Origin: Cryptomeria japonica
Taxonomy: Eukaryota > Streptophyta > Pinopsida > Cupressales > Cupressaceae
Direction of reading: 5' to 3'
DNA length: 64,000 nucleotides
Assembly: GCF_030272615.1 (NCBI RefSeq)
Contig: NC_081409.1
Span: 239,843,832-239,907,831 of the forward strand
A program made the position numbers and the translations under genes. Below the pieces are notes generated by a model that saw nothing but the letters and a program-made list of their open reading frames with translations, searched no databases and was not told the origin of the DNA. Positions 48,312-59,488 of this stretch are shown here, one piece after another. Each line of letters begins with the position of its first letter. The stretch's first letter is position 1.

Positions 48312-49290
48312 ATGAGTCCTCATAAATTTCCACCTTTAACTCCACATTATTATGCATCATGGAAAATTAAAGTATGGAGCAAATTAATGGAAAAATGTCT
48401 CACGCATTACATATATGGAACAATAGAAGCACCACCTGATCCTAAGGCTGATCCTAATGCTTAGTTAGAATGGATCACTAATAATTGCATGGCTCTTGGA
48501 AATTTACGTATGTATCAGATGACCTGATTTTTCACATTGAGAAGTGTACTACAATCAAAGAGGCTTGCGATATGTATCAAAAATTGTATGGTCAAGTTGA
48601 TGAAATCAAAGGTTACAAGATTGACAATGAGCCCACCAGCTTGGATCCCAAGATTTTTGATACAATCCAAGAGTATGTCACCAAAGAAAATGAGCTAAGA
48701 GCAAAGCTTAAGGATTGTGGAATTGACAAAAAGGATGCTCAGTTGATATTCAACTTGTTGGACAAGCGTGCACTAGAATATGCAGCATTTGTGTCTAGCT
48801 CCCAAACTCATCGTTTGACAATGGGGATTTCCTACATTAGGCCTTCATTTGATGCTTTCACACAAATGTTGATATTGGAACAATCTAAGTTGTTGAACAT
48901 GAGGCTTCTCAAGTCTTCAAAGTCCAAGGCATTGGTGGCTAATCAAGGGAGTCAAGGCAAAGATTCCAACAAGAAGAAGAAGCAATCTAAGTCAAAGCCA
49001 CAATAGGAAGAAGGACAATCATCCTCTCCATCATAAGGTGTTTTTTCATCCTCTTTCAAGAAGGTGACTCCACCTAAGAAGGATAAACCAACTTGTGCAT
49101 TTTGCAAGAAGTATGGTCATGATGAGCATCGATGCCACACCAAGCAAGTTGATCAGTTGACAAATCTTCTTAAGAAAAACAATATCAACTTTCCATCCGC
49201 CTACACAAAGAAGGATTCATCTCCTTCCTCTTCCTCGCAGTCTAAGGGAAAAGGGCAAGCATTTGTGGCTACAACAAGTTCTTCACAATA
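48312..49290 (+). pseudogene. gag: E9 gag
   Basis: It starts MSPHKFPPLTPHYYASWKIK, the usual copia gag opening with a W-K near residue 17. A stop and a frameshift near 48464-48485 separate this from the main body (48485-49006), which has CTTIKEACDMYQKLYGQ and ELRAKLKDCGIDKKDAQLIF. After two more stops one zinc knuckle follows, CAFCKKYGHDEHRCH (about 49093), then a Ser/Lys-rich tail. This is the single-knuckle UBN2-type gag expected for copia. Few lesions suggest a fairly recent copy. Confidence 0.85.
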
Positions 49291-49600
49291 GTGGATACTT
49301 GACTCGGGTGCCTCTTATCACATGAGTTCTACAAAGGAGCATTTTTCTTCATTGGAGCCATCTAGGGTACCTCACATTTACATAGGTGATGATACACAAG
49401 TAGAGGTTGAAGGGAAAGGTTCAATTGAAGGGAAAGGTTCAGTCTACCAACCTTCTCTCTATCTACCAAATCACTCACTATGGGAATGGGAAAAAGGTTG
49501 AGTTTACACCTGATTCAGTTGTGGTAAAGGAACTTGATGATGATGCCTTGGTAGCCGTGGGACAAGTCAATGACAACTCAAGGCTTTATTAATTCTCCCA
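49291..49600 (+). pseudogene. pol: E9 protease region
   Basis: WILDSGASYHMSSTKEHF carries the catalytic D-S-G-A. It lies in the gag frame just after a stop at 49289. An 18-bp tandem duplication (gttgaagggaaaggttca then attgaagggaaaggttca, 49407-49442) sits near a frameshift into the pol frame used by integrase. Confidence 0.75.
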
Positions 49601-50640
49601 CTTTGTGCCAAGTTATCCTTCTAGGGCCTTGCTTACTCATTCAAATTCAGAAAGTAAGATATGGCATGAGCGGTTTAGTCACCTCAACTACCGCTATCTT
49701 CAATAGCTCAACACTAAAGACATGGTCACAGGTCTACCTCGAATTAGTTTTTCAGAGGGTGTATGTTCACGTTGTTTTGTGGGCAAGCATCCCGAGGAGA
49801 AGTTTGATAAGGGGAAAGCTTGGAGAGCTTTGGAAGTTCTTCAACTTGTTCACAGTGATGTAGCAGGTCCATTTCTAGCAACTTCATTTACCAAGGCCCG
49901 CTATGTCCTCACCTTCATTGATGACTACTCCCGCTTCACTTGGATATACTTTCTCATGCATAAGAGTGAAGTATTTGACAGATTTCAAGACTCCAAGACT
50001 CGTGTGGAGAAGCAATCCGAGAAAGTGGTCAAAATTCTTCGTACAGATAATGGAAGGGAATATGTGAACAAAAGACTTGAGGATTTTTGTACATTTCAGG
50101 GGATTGATCTTCAGTATTCTATTGCATACACTCCATAGCATAACAGAGTTGCAAAACGCAAGAATAGAACCCTCAAAGAAATGGCTAGCTATATGATACA
50201 TGCACGTTCTCTTGATCCCACCTTTTGGGAAGAGGCTATCAGTTGTGCCAGACACATCTAGAATTGGGTTCCTCACAAGTCTTTGCAAGGTATTACTCCT
50301 TTTGAGGCTTGGGCTGGTAGGAAACCGATTGTGAGACATTTTAGAGTCTTTGGGTGTCTAGCATGGGCTCGCATACCTCTTCAGAAACACAAGGCATTGG
50401 AACCTCAGAGTAGGACTTGCATATTTTTTGGATATCCTAAGGGTGTTAAGGCATATAGATTGATGGATCCTAAGATACATGAGGGGTTTATTGAGAGGAG
50501 TGTTCACTTTGAGGAAAGCTCTCCTATCTTAGCCTCTCTACCTCTTCCAACTTCCTCCATTATGGATAGTGATGCTAGTGATTCAGATGATGAGACTCCT
50601 TCAACTCTGACTCACAGGGTTACACCTCCATAGGGTCCAC
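49601..50640 (+). pseudogene. pol: E9 integrase
   Basis: The pre-integrase domain (WHERFSHLNYRYLQ, then CSRCFVGKH) is followed by the integrase core. The first Asp is in LVHSDVAGPF (about 49850), FIDDYSRFTWIYFLMHKSE follows, and the second Asp is in KILRTDNGREYVN (about 50030). The Glu region reads HNRVAKRKNRTLKEMA (about 50140), where the expected Glu of V-E-R-x-N is Lys. The C-terminal part includes GITPFEAWAGRKP and VFGCLAWARIP. Three stops are present. The Glu-to-Lys change alone should inactivate it. Confidence 0.85.
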
Positions 50641-52330
50641 TTACAGTTGAGGAGCCTCATTCTCCACCTCCACCTAGACCTCGTTGGGCTCGACAGACAC
50701 TTGAGTTTGTGGGTTCTCTTGTTGGGGATCCTCCATATACATGGAGGACTTGATCACAGCATGAGGATCTTTCACATGCATTCATTGCTACTGCTTCCGA
50801 TCCACAGACATTTCAGGAAGCATCAGGGGTTCCTGAGTGGGACCAAGCTATGGAGTAGTTCCTTGATGAGGAACAACACATGGGATTTAGTCCATATCCC
50901 TAAGGGGAGAAACATAGTTTGATGTAAATGGACCTATCAAACCAATTTTGTAGCGAATGGTAGTGTGGATAAGTATAAGGCTCGGCTTGTTGTGAAAGGT
51001 TTCTCTCAGGTTCCAAGTGTTGACGATACTGAGACCTTTGCGCCCGTAGCCAAGATGAACTCCATTCACTTGACACTTGCTATTGTTGCAGCCCATCGTT
51101 GGGCTATACATCAGATAGATGTGAAGAGTGATTTTCTTCATGGTGACCTTGATGAGGATATTTTTATGGAGAAAGCACAGGGTTTCATCCAGGATACTTC
51201 GTTGGTTTGCAGACTAAGAAAATCTCTCTATGGCCTCCAGCAGGCTACTGGGGCTTGGTACACCAAGATGGATTCCTTTCTTCTCTCAGCATGGTTCACC
51301 AAGTGCCATTCTGATTCGAATTGCTACAGTTTGCAATAGGATGACTCTCACTTGATACTTGTGCTCTATGTTGATGATTTGATCATTATAGGGAGCACCG
51401 CATCCATCATTAGCAGGATCAAACCTGCTTTGCATGACAGATTTGCTATGACTGACTTGGGTCTTTTGCACTACTTTCTCGGGATAGATATTTCACAATC
51501 ACCTTCTAGTCCTACACTATTGCAGCCCAAGTATGCTCTTGATCTACTTGCACGCTTTCATATGGCTGATTGTAAGCCTGCATAGACTCCCTTTCTTTCA
51601 GGAGTCAATCTTGAGGCTCAGTGTTCTTCTCCACCAGTTGATGCCATATTGTATCATCATCTTGTGGGTAGTCTCATCTACTTGACTCATACATGCACTA
51701 ATATTTCATTTGCAGTTGACATGGTTTCCTGCTTCATGCAGGAACCACATGAGCTTCATTGGAAAGCCGCCAAATGCATCCTTCATTACATCCAGGGTAC
51801 ACATCACTATGGGATTCACTATGCAGTAGGCACATGACTTTGCTTGGTTGGTTACATAGACTCTGATTGGGCTGGCAATCTTGATGATCGCAAGTCTACT
51901 TCAGGTTACATTTTTCACCTTGGTTCAGGCCCCATTTGTTGCCAGAGCAAGAAGCAACATGCTATTGCTCTCTCTTCGACTGAGGCTGAGTATCGAGGAG
52001 TTATTAACACAGCGACTAAGACCATTTGGCTTCAGTAGATTCTCACAGAGTTTGGGTTCACCACTCCACGGCCGATAGTTCTACATTGTGACAATCAGAG
52101 TGCTATTGCAATCTCAAAGAACGCGGTCTAGCACAAGCAGACCAAACACATCAAGATCCATATGCACTATATCTGAGAGTTGATTCATGAGCAGGTCAAT
52201 GATTTGCAATATTGTCCTACAATGGAGCAGGTTGCAGACATATTCACAAAACCATTCACCGAGAGTAAGTTCCAGCAGTTGCGAGCTCTCTTGGGGGTGC
52301 AGGATGTCTCATTTGGGGGGGTCGACTGAC
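50641..52330 (+). pseudogene. pol: E9 reverse transcriptase and RNase H
   Basis: After a linker and a frameshift near 50880-50930, one frame runs to 52330 with isolated stops. RT motifs: YKARLVVKGFSQVPSVDDTE (about 50970), QIDVKSDFLHGDLDEDIF (about 51110), KSLYGLQQATGAWYTKMD and LVLYVDDLIIIGS (about 51360, catalytic YVDD intact). RNase H motifs: GYIDSDWAGNLDDRKSTSGY (about 51847), IALSSTEAEYRGV, LHCDNQSAIAISKN and VADIFTKPFTESKFQ near the end. Domain order INT-RT-RH is that of Ty1/copia. Confidence 0.9.
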
Positions 52331-52595
52331 TTCTCCTTCCTCTCTTATGGGGGGGACTTTTTCCTCTTTGAGGTTTTGTCCTTTTTCTTTGAGTCTTTTT
52401 TACATTCATCTCTCTTTTGGGGGGGAGTTTTTTCCCACTGGGTTTTCTCCCTTTCTCCGTTTGTGAGAGATTGCATTGCATAGTTTTGCTTACATTTGCA
52501 TATTGTACATGGGTACCTATCATGGCCTCGTAGCTGAGACCCATCATGCATTTTTACTTGAGCCTTCATTCCCCTAAGTTGCACTTAAGGGGGGG
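52331..52595 (+). other. E9 3' untranslated region with polypurine tract
   Basis: No gene. The run AAGGGGGGG at 52587-52595 directly precedes the 3' LTR and is the polypurine tract. Other G-runs at 52314-52319 and 52421-52427 are in the same region. Confidence 0.7.
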
Positions 52596-53042
52596 TGTTG
52601 GTGTAAATAAATATTCATTATGGATACTATTACACTTTACTTAAGTTAACTTAGGATAATGCATCTCTTCATAATTTGGATTTGAGACACTTAGGGAAGT
52701 GTGCACATAAGGATATAGCTTGTAGGATAAATTCCACCTTTTGTGGTCTTATTTTGCTGTTACACTCCACATTCGGTGGGTCATCCACCTCATGTGGAAT
52801 ATTATATTATTTCTCCTACCTACCCCTAGTATTTCTTACCTACCCTTGTTTCTCATTGAGCCACATGTCATGATTGTGTGCTCATACATCCATATGGCCT
52901 TGCCTATATAAGCAGGCCTATCTTCATTGTATTGGTGAATCCAGTTGATCATTTGTATATTGATGAGAATACAATTTTTTCTTGTCATTCTGTTGTCTCT
53001 CTTTATGTTTTTCATTGTGCCCTTGATCTTGGCAAAATCTCA
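52596..53042 (+). mobile_element. E9 3' LTR, 447 bp
   Basis: It starts TGTTGGTGTAAATAAAT and ends AAATCTCA, equal in length to the 5' LTR. TATA box TATATAAG at 52905-52912. The sequence to its right is the second half of the E8 LTR. I could not see a clean target duplication. Confidence 0.95.
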
Positions 53043-53593
53043 TGGTTTTGTAATGAAGTGTTGATGTTTTAAGGATCAAAGGTGGATCTTATCAGACACA
53101 GAAGGTGTTACTTGAAGATATTATCATTGTTGTTTTCCTAACAATTTGCAGGAGTAAAATCCCTTAATCGGGTAGGTCCTAACAAGCCTTAATCTGTAAA
53201 TCCCCTAACAGGGTATCTCTTATCAGAGTCTCAAATCCTTTTGCGAGGTTGATCCTAACAGGTCATTTCTCCTAATAGGGCTTATCATTCAAATCCCTTA
53301 ATCGGGTCTACTCCTAACAGGGAATAGTTGTAAGACCTTAACCAGTTAAGATTTATATTCTCCAGATAGTGAATCTTGTGGGTACCATTTCCCACCGTGG
53401 TTTTTCCCTTTTGGGTTTTCCATGTATAATCTCGTGTTATGTGGAATTTTTTTTATTGGGCATTTGCTTGTGTGGTGATATTTGTCATATGCTTGATAAG
53501 TTTTATGTTGTTAAAGTTGGTTATCATATTTATATTGTTTTTGCTTGCACTGATTCACCCCCCCCCAGCTCTCAATGCCTTATAATTTCATCA
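53043..53593 (+). mobile_element. E8 5' LTR, right part
   Basis: This continues the LTR begun at 46213 and ends TTTCATCA at 53593. It contains the cctaacaggg/cttaatcggg motif series (53160-53325). The shared core CACCGTGGTTTTTCCC is at about 53393, with a run of C at about 53560. It has no gene. Confidence 0.65.
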
Positions 53594-53595
53594 CT

Positions 53596-53608
53596 TGGTA
53601 TTAGATCC
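53596..53608 (+). other. E8 primer binding site (tRNA-iMet)
   Basis: TGGTATTAGATCC differs from the perfect PBS at two positions and lies two bases after the LTR end. Confidence 0.75.
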
Positions 53609-53655
53609 AACCTTCTTTGAGGCCTAACCACTTGAGAAGGATTCATAAGGCAGAC

Positions 53656-54960
53656 ATGGGGGACATGAGTTATAGAGAGTTGTCTCTTAAACTTGCTAAA
53701 ACTGAGGATACCCTAGAAACTTTAAGAGGCAAGTATAAAATTTCACTTTCTAAAAGGAAAGAGCTTACTGAACAATTCTTGGAAGTCTCTGACAACATCT
53801 CTTCTGATGAAGCAACATAGATGCATTGGTTGAGGAAGTGGAGAAACTAAATGGTGAGAAAAATAACTTGAGGAGAGAGCTTGAAGCCCATACAATTTGG
53901 ATGAGTCAAAAACTTGAAGCAAGGAGGGTAGTTGAAGACAAGATCAAAGAGAAAGATCATGAGATCTTTAAGATAAATCAGGAAAATGGCACTCTATATG
54001 CACATTGCCATGAGGAGAAAGAAGAAAAAGAAGAAATCAAAACAAATCTTATTATGGCAATGTCTCTTAGAGAGACTCTTATGAAGCATAATGAAAATCT
54101 TACTAAAGAGCTTGCAAAAGCTAATGCGAAGCTTACAAAATTCAACAAGAGTTCTACCATACTGGATGAACAGATCCAATCTCAGAGGATGAATGGTGAT
54201 ACATCTGGGTTAGGATATAATACATTTGAGAAAAGATCAACATGCATGAAGGTAAACCTTCTCCTAAGACTCAAAAAACCACTGGTAAGAAATCCTTTAA
54301 ACCTTTTTGTTTCAATTTCCATAAGCCAAGACATACTACTAATTTTTGTAGAAGCATATCTGATGTTAATACTAGTTACAAACCTAATACTAATCAGAGA
54401 TATACGCCTAGAATATTTGAAGGTTATTGTTACACATGCAAGATGTATGGGCATAGATCTATTGAATGCAGGTATGGAGCAAATAATCCAACACCTCACA
54501 TGAATCAGAGATCTGTTGGTGATTGGAGAAGGAATTTCAATGACCGGAGAAGTCCAAATTGGCAAAGACCCCATGCTAACCGATCTAGTCCCTATGAGAT
54601 GGAGAAGAGAATGAATGTGGTATGCACAATTTGTAATAACTTTGGTCATGTGGCTATCAACTACAGAAGAAGGACTGGCAGAGGCAATGGTAAACCTTGG
54701 AGAGCTTCTAGTATGTCTTGTTATCATTGTCATAAACTGAGACATATGGCAAAGTTTTGTAAAGCTAAAGTGAACAAACCGGTGAATTAATCAGGTGATC
54801 GGAAATGGAAGATGAAAGTTGATGTGGATGAGACTAGAGCAAAAATGAATAGAATCTGGAAAAAGAAGGATAATGAGGTAACTAAAGTTAGATCATTTGA
54901 AGATCCTATTTCTTCACCTAGTGTGGAGAACCCTTCATCGACAAACTAAGTTGTTTATAA
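53656..54960 (+). pseudogene. gag: E8 gag: coiled coil plus four zinc-knuckle positions
   Basis: It starts MGDMSYRELSLKLAKTED, chosen because E2 gag has the same spacing from the PBS. The long coiled coil (to about 54180) is broken by one frameshift at about 53819. After the conserved GDTSGLGY and a second frameshift near 54238, four knuckle-like repeats follow at about 54308-54770. CFNFHKPRHTTNFC is degenerate, CYTCKMYGHRSIEC is intact, CTICNNFGHVAINY has lost its last Cys, and CYHCHKLRHMAKFC is intact. Standard copia gag has one knuckle. No protease motif follows. The tail (to about 54960) is decayed. The same plan occurs in E11. Confidence 0.7.
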
Positions 54961-55422
54961 ATCTTAAGGGAAACTTAATGTTAGATCTATCTTTGAACCC
55001 CCTGAAGGATCATGAGGTATGTGAAATCAGCATACTTTGATGTTTTATGATGTTAAGAAGTGATTTTGTGATCAAACTGGTAGGTTTGATGTGTTATGTG
55101 AACCGGTATTGTGTTTTAAGACATTTTAGGGTTTTATCGGTAAAGGCATTTAATGTGGTAGATAATAGGAAAATTAAAGGAACTTTTTGAATTTTACTTT
55201 TCACATTGCATTTGTATGATCACTTGGAGAGCGAATAAAGAACAACAGAATTTGTGTTTGCAGCATCTAACTTGTTTCATAGAGATTGAAGTCTTTTGGT
55301 GTGATTTGTGATCAGAAATCGGTTTAGAGAACTTTGTCGGTGTCTGAAACCCTAGTGCAGAAGAGGGAAAAGGAATTTTTCAAGAATGTTCTTATCTATT
55401 TTTGAAGAGTGATTTGTTGAAA
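54961..55422 (+). promoter_or_regulatory. E8 spacer between gag and second ORF
   Basis: No gene is visible. It shares taatgtggtagat with E11 (55150 and 63684), upstream of the second ORF in both. The position matching the E11 TATA box is decayed here. Confidence 0.4.
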
Positions 55423-55763
55423 ATGGGTACACAACATCTAGTTGATGTTACCGATAGGCCACGACCTGAAATCAAAAGATATCCATTTAAATATGAATAA
55501 TTGATCCCATCGGAGCCCTATCCAGAGTACCCTACGGTGTATTGCATGTTGAAGATGTTAGATCATTTTATCATTGCAAAGTGAAAGATTTGGGTATGGT
55601 TTCTATTCTAGATCAATATAGAGCACTGTGTGATGAAAATGGTATCTTGAAGGAACAATACAAGAAGGTTACCGACAAAGGGTTTCATCATGCACTTAAC
55701 ATCATTAATGATTTTGTTGATGAACATGTTAGATATGTGCTTAGCAGGATACATGATCAGTTT
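55423..55763 (+). pseudogene. E8 second ORF, unrecognised protein, truncated
   Basis: It begins MGTQHLVDVTDRPRPEIKR. A stop after 25 residues and a frameshift near 55500 precede a coherent stretch. That stretch has IGALSRVPYGVLHVEDVRSF (about 55510), DQYRALCDENGILKEQYK (about 55612) and FVDEHVRYVLSRIHDQF, ending at the E10 insertion. E11 has a matching start (VIKRPRP, then LGAFSQIPKG). No polymerase or protease motif is seen. The sequence looks globular and helical. I recall similar hypothetical proteins in conifer repeats but no known function. Confidence 0.55.
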
Positions 55764-56496
55764 TGATGAATAATGATGAACAATAAGTACCCAATAGATA
55801 CTGAGAGGGGGGGGGGTGAATCAGTATAGACAAAAACTTCTTAAACAACTTAAACTGCAAAGACTACACTAACTAGTAAACAATATCACCAATCTAAATC
55901 AAGGCACTACCGGTAAAACACAGTATGACTATAAAAGACATAAACAGGTAACATCTAGATCTTCTCAAAACCTAATATCTCATCTCAACTTCACCCATAT
56001 GCTTAAGAAAGTAATACATCAAAAATACAATGACCATTGGATTAGCTTGCATTTCTGCTTAACAGAAAACACTAAAACATCACATGAAAAAGCATCACAC
56101 ATAACACATTATTTTTTCACGTGGAAACTCAACTAGGAAAAACCACAGTGGGGATGAATGCTAACTCATCATAGGATGCCATCTAATCTTCATTTCAATG
56201 CTAACTCATCATAGGATGTCGTCAGTCGAATCACACAGACTTGGAATGCATCAACCAGAAACCCTGAAGCTGAGACTACCAACCGGTAGTCATATCAAAT
56301 GAAACCCTGATACAAACTTTGCATATACCGATTTAGACTCTAACATACCAGTTCACTTGTTTCATATGCCGATTCACACCATCAAGTTCACTTGCCAGTT
56401 TGCTTACTTCAATATATCAATTCATACTTCAGTATATTGACATCAATGACAACATACAATCCCATCATGCCATCAAACTCTACACATATGCCAACA
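55764..56496 (-). mobile_element. E10 3' LTR, 733 bp
   Basis: On the minus strand it starts TGTTGGCATATGTG (56496), directly after a purine tract, and ends ATTCATCA (55764). The first 390 bases at its left side match the 5' LTR at 60898-61288; beyond that the two differ. An internal 22-bp duplication (gctaactcatcataggatg) occurs at about 56159 and 56200. Confidence 0.8.
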
Positions 56497-56512
56497 ATCT
56501 CCCCCTTTGGCA
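56497..56512 (-). other. E10 polypurine tract
   Basis: The minus strand reads GCCAAAGGGGGAGAT immediately before the 3' LTR start. Confidence 0.8.
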
Positions 56513-56734
56513 TTGATGGCAATACACAAAGATATCTCTACATATTCTTCCATATTATATGTCTTCAATACTGCAGATATCTTCTCTGCTTCACATCTTC
56601 TCCCCCTTTGACAACAATGCCAAACTGGAGGCACAAACATCCATGATCTACTATGCTGCTCCACCTGAGTAGCATCCTTCAATACATCAATCCTAAAAAA
56701 TATTTGACAATGCAATACCTAATTGATGTGGAGC

Positions 56735-58300
56735 ACATACCTTTAGTTCACCTCTTGAAGGGGCAACACCCCTAATGCACCTCTTAAATAGGCAAATGTA
56801 GCCTTCGGTAAAGGCTTGGTGAATATATCTGCTAACTGCTCTCTACTGGAAACATGTTCCAATACAACCTCTTTGTTCTAAACTTTCTCCCTCAAGAAAT
56901 GATACTTGAGCTCAAAGTGCTTAGTTCTAGCATGCAATACCAGATTCTTGGAAATATTAATTGCACTTATGTTATCACCAAATATACTCACCGGTTTAGA
57001 TACAGGGACTTTGAAACCACTTAATACATGCTTCATGCAAATTGTCTGATTGCAGTTCATAAATGCTGCTACATATTCTGCTTCTGTTGTGGACTGAGAG
57101 ATACAACTCTACTTCCTGCTCATCCATGAGACTAGTCTACCACCAAGAAAGAATGCACCATCAGTTGTGCTCTTCCGGTCGTCCACATTACCAACCCAGT
57201 TGGCAACAGTAAACACTTTGAGATTGAAATCATTATTGTATGGATACCACAATCCATAATCTATAGTTCCCTTCAGATATCTAAGAATCCACTTGACTAC
57301 TACCAAGTGGGATTCTCTTGGAATTTTCTGGAAATGTGCAGCAATGCCCACTGCATGTGCAATGTCTAGTCTATTGTGTACAACCTAGTGCAACTTACCA
57401 ATCATTGACCGGTATTCCTTCTCATTCACCAAAGCTAAGTCATCTTCTTTTGACAATTTACAACTGGTCATCATCGGTGTACCAACCGGTTTGTTGTCTT
57501 CCACGCCAAAGGTCTTCAACACCTCTTTGACATACTTGGACTGAGAGATAAAGAGACCATATTTCATTTGTTGAATCTGTAGTCAAATGAAGAACTTAAT
57601 CTCTCCAATTAGTGACATCTCAAATTCCTTCTTCATTTCATCTGCAAATGCATGGCTCATCTTGTCATCTCCACCAAAAATTATGTCATCAACAAATACT
57701 TCACAAATCAGAATTTGATCTCCTTCTGTCTTCAGATAGATATTGCTATCTTCACTTGTTCTTTCAAATCCAATCTTCACAACATAGGAGTGTAAATGTT
57801 CATACCATGCTCTAGGTGCTTTATTCAATCCATACAAGGCTTTTTGTAGCCTACACACCATATAACTGTCTTTTGATTGGGAAAACACATCTGGTTGCTC
57901 TATATATACTTCCTCTTCAAGTATTCCATTCAGGAATGTAGATTTCACATCCATCTGATACACTTTGAATCCCTTGAAGGTTGCATATGCAAGTAGCATT
58001 TGAACTCCTTCCAATCTAGCTACTAGAGAAAAGGTTTATCCATAGTCTTCTCCTTCTTGTTGAGCATATCCCTTACATACCAATCTTGCTTTGTTTCTTA
58101 CCACTGTGCCATCTTCATTCAACTTGCTTCTAAAAACCCATTTGGTGCCAATAACATTTTTGTGCTTAGGTATGGGTACCAAAGACCATGTACCATTCTT
58201 TTTTATCTGGTCAAGTTCATCTTCCATAGCCTTAATCCAGTCTTCATCTTTGTGTGCCTCTTTAAATTTTTTGGGCTCAAATTCAGAAATCATGCAAGAA
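56735..58300 (-). pseudogene. pol: E10 reverse transcriptase and RNase H
   Basis: From 58300 leftward, RT opens with MEDELDQIKKNGTWSLVP and KHKNVIGTKWVFRSKLNEDG. At 57583-58014 are YQMDVKSTFLNGILEEEVYI, YGLNKAPRAWYEHL and the catalytic region CEVFVDDIIFGGDD, where F-V-D-D replaces Y-V-D-D. RNase H follows with ANWVGNVDDRKSTTDGAFFL (about 57150-57210), PVSIFGDNISAINISKN (about 56950) and a decayed end with LADIFTKPLPK (about 56820). It has several stops. The tract 56513-56734 between it and the LTR holds no gene. Confidence 0.85.
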
Positions 58301-59473
58301 TTCTCTCTAACCTTTCTTCTTGTAAGTATTTCTGCATCCTTATCCCCTCTGATCTACTTTGGATCATGCTGCAGGTTTACATACCTAGGAATGATCTTAA
58401 CTGATTCGTCTTGCTTTTCCTCTTCATCCTCATCTTCATCAACATCTACTGGTGTAGGAGCACTGTTACTTGTACTTGGTTGTTTTGCAACCAGTTCCCA
58501 GAAGGTTACATCTGGTTCATCTACCACTCACTCACTGATGGTTTCCTCAGGTTTCTCAGAGGTTTCATCAACTCTAACATTTCTACTTTCAATAATTCTC
58601 TGAGTCCTATTGTTAAAACACTTAAGAGCTTTGCTCTTGGTGGAATGCCCTAGGAATATTCCCTCATCACCTTTTGCATCAAACTTGCCCTGGTATTCAC
58701 TTCTCTTGATATAACACTTTCTACCAAACACTCTAGAGTAGCTTACTACTGGATTCTTACCGGTCCAATACTCATAATGAGTTTTATCCTTACCTTTCTT
58801 GATGAGTACTCAATTCATAGTGTAGACTGTAGTGCTCACCGCTTCTCTCCAAAAGTGTGAGCAACCTTCCCTTGAATCAGCATCATTCTGGCAGCTTCAA
58901 CTACAGTCCAGTTGTTCCTTTCTGCTAGGCCATTCTATTGTGGAGTGTAGGGAGTAGACAGTTGCCTGTTGATGTCATTCTATTCACAGTACTTATTGAA
59001 TTCACCAGAAGTGAACTCACCTCCTTGGTTGATTTTAAGGCATTTAATCCTCTTACCGCTTTACTTTTCAATAGTGCTCTGAAGACTTTAAACTTTCCAA
59101 AACCTTCAGACTTGTCTTTCAAGAATGTGACCCACATCATTCTTGAGAAATCATCAGTAAGAATCATAAAGTACCTATCTCCCTAAACACTCCTAGTTTT
59201 CATAGGACCACACAAATTAGTGTACATAAGATCAAGTAAATTATCTGTTGTTAAATATTTACCTTTGAAGGTTGAGGAAGACATTTTCCCCAGTTGACAT
59301 TCTCTGCACAAAGGATTCTCTAGTTTGTTCAACATAGGCAATCCTCTAACTATCTTGATCTTACTGGCCTTCACAATATTATCAAAATTTACATGGCAGG
59401 GTCTCCTATGCCATATCCAACTATCATCAAACTTAGCCATTAGACATTGACTGATATTTGTATTTAACTGCAA
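58301..59473 (-). pseudogene. pol: E10 pre-integrase, integrase and linker
   Basis: The pre-integrase domain at 59183-59473 has WIWHRRPCHVNFDN and CRECQLGKMSSSTFKGK. The integrase core at 58925-59180 has LTDDFSRMMWVTFLKDKSE, but the following DNG region is out of frame. The C-terminal part (58528-58731) has RKCYIKRSEYQGKFDAKGDE and GIFLGHSTKSKALKCF. A Glu-rich linker reaches RT. Multiple stops and frameshifts are present. Confidence 0.8.
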
Positions 59474-59488
59474 TAAGTTACCTTTGGT

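Noticed and set aside
50647-50922. Leu/His-rich plus-strand frame
   Set aside because: Out of frame with E9 pol, whose linker reads through the same bases in another frame with acidic and Pro-rich residues typical of copia.
54182-54745. Minus-strand frame of 187 codons
   Set aside because: Antisense to the zinc-knuckle part of E8 gag.
58091-58603. Ser-rich plus-strand frame of 170 codons
   Set aside because: It is antisense to the E10 pol linker and RT; the minus strand has clear RT motifs.
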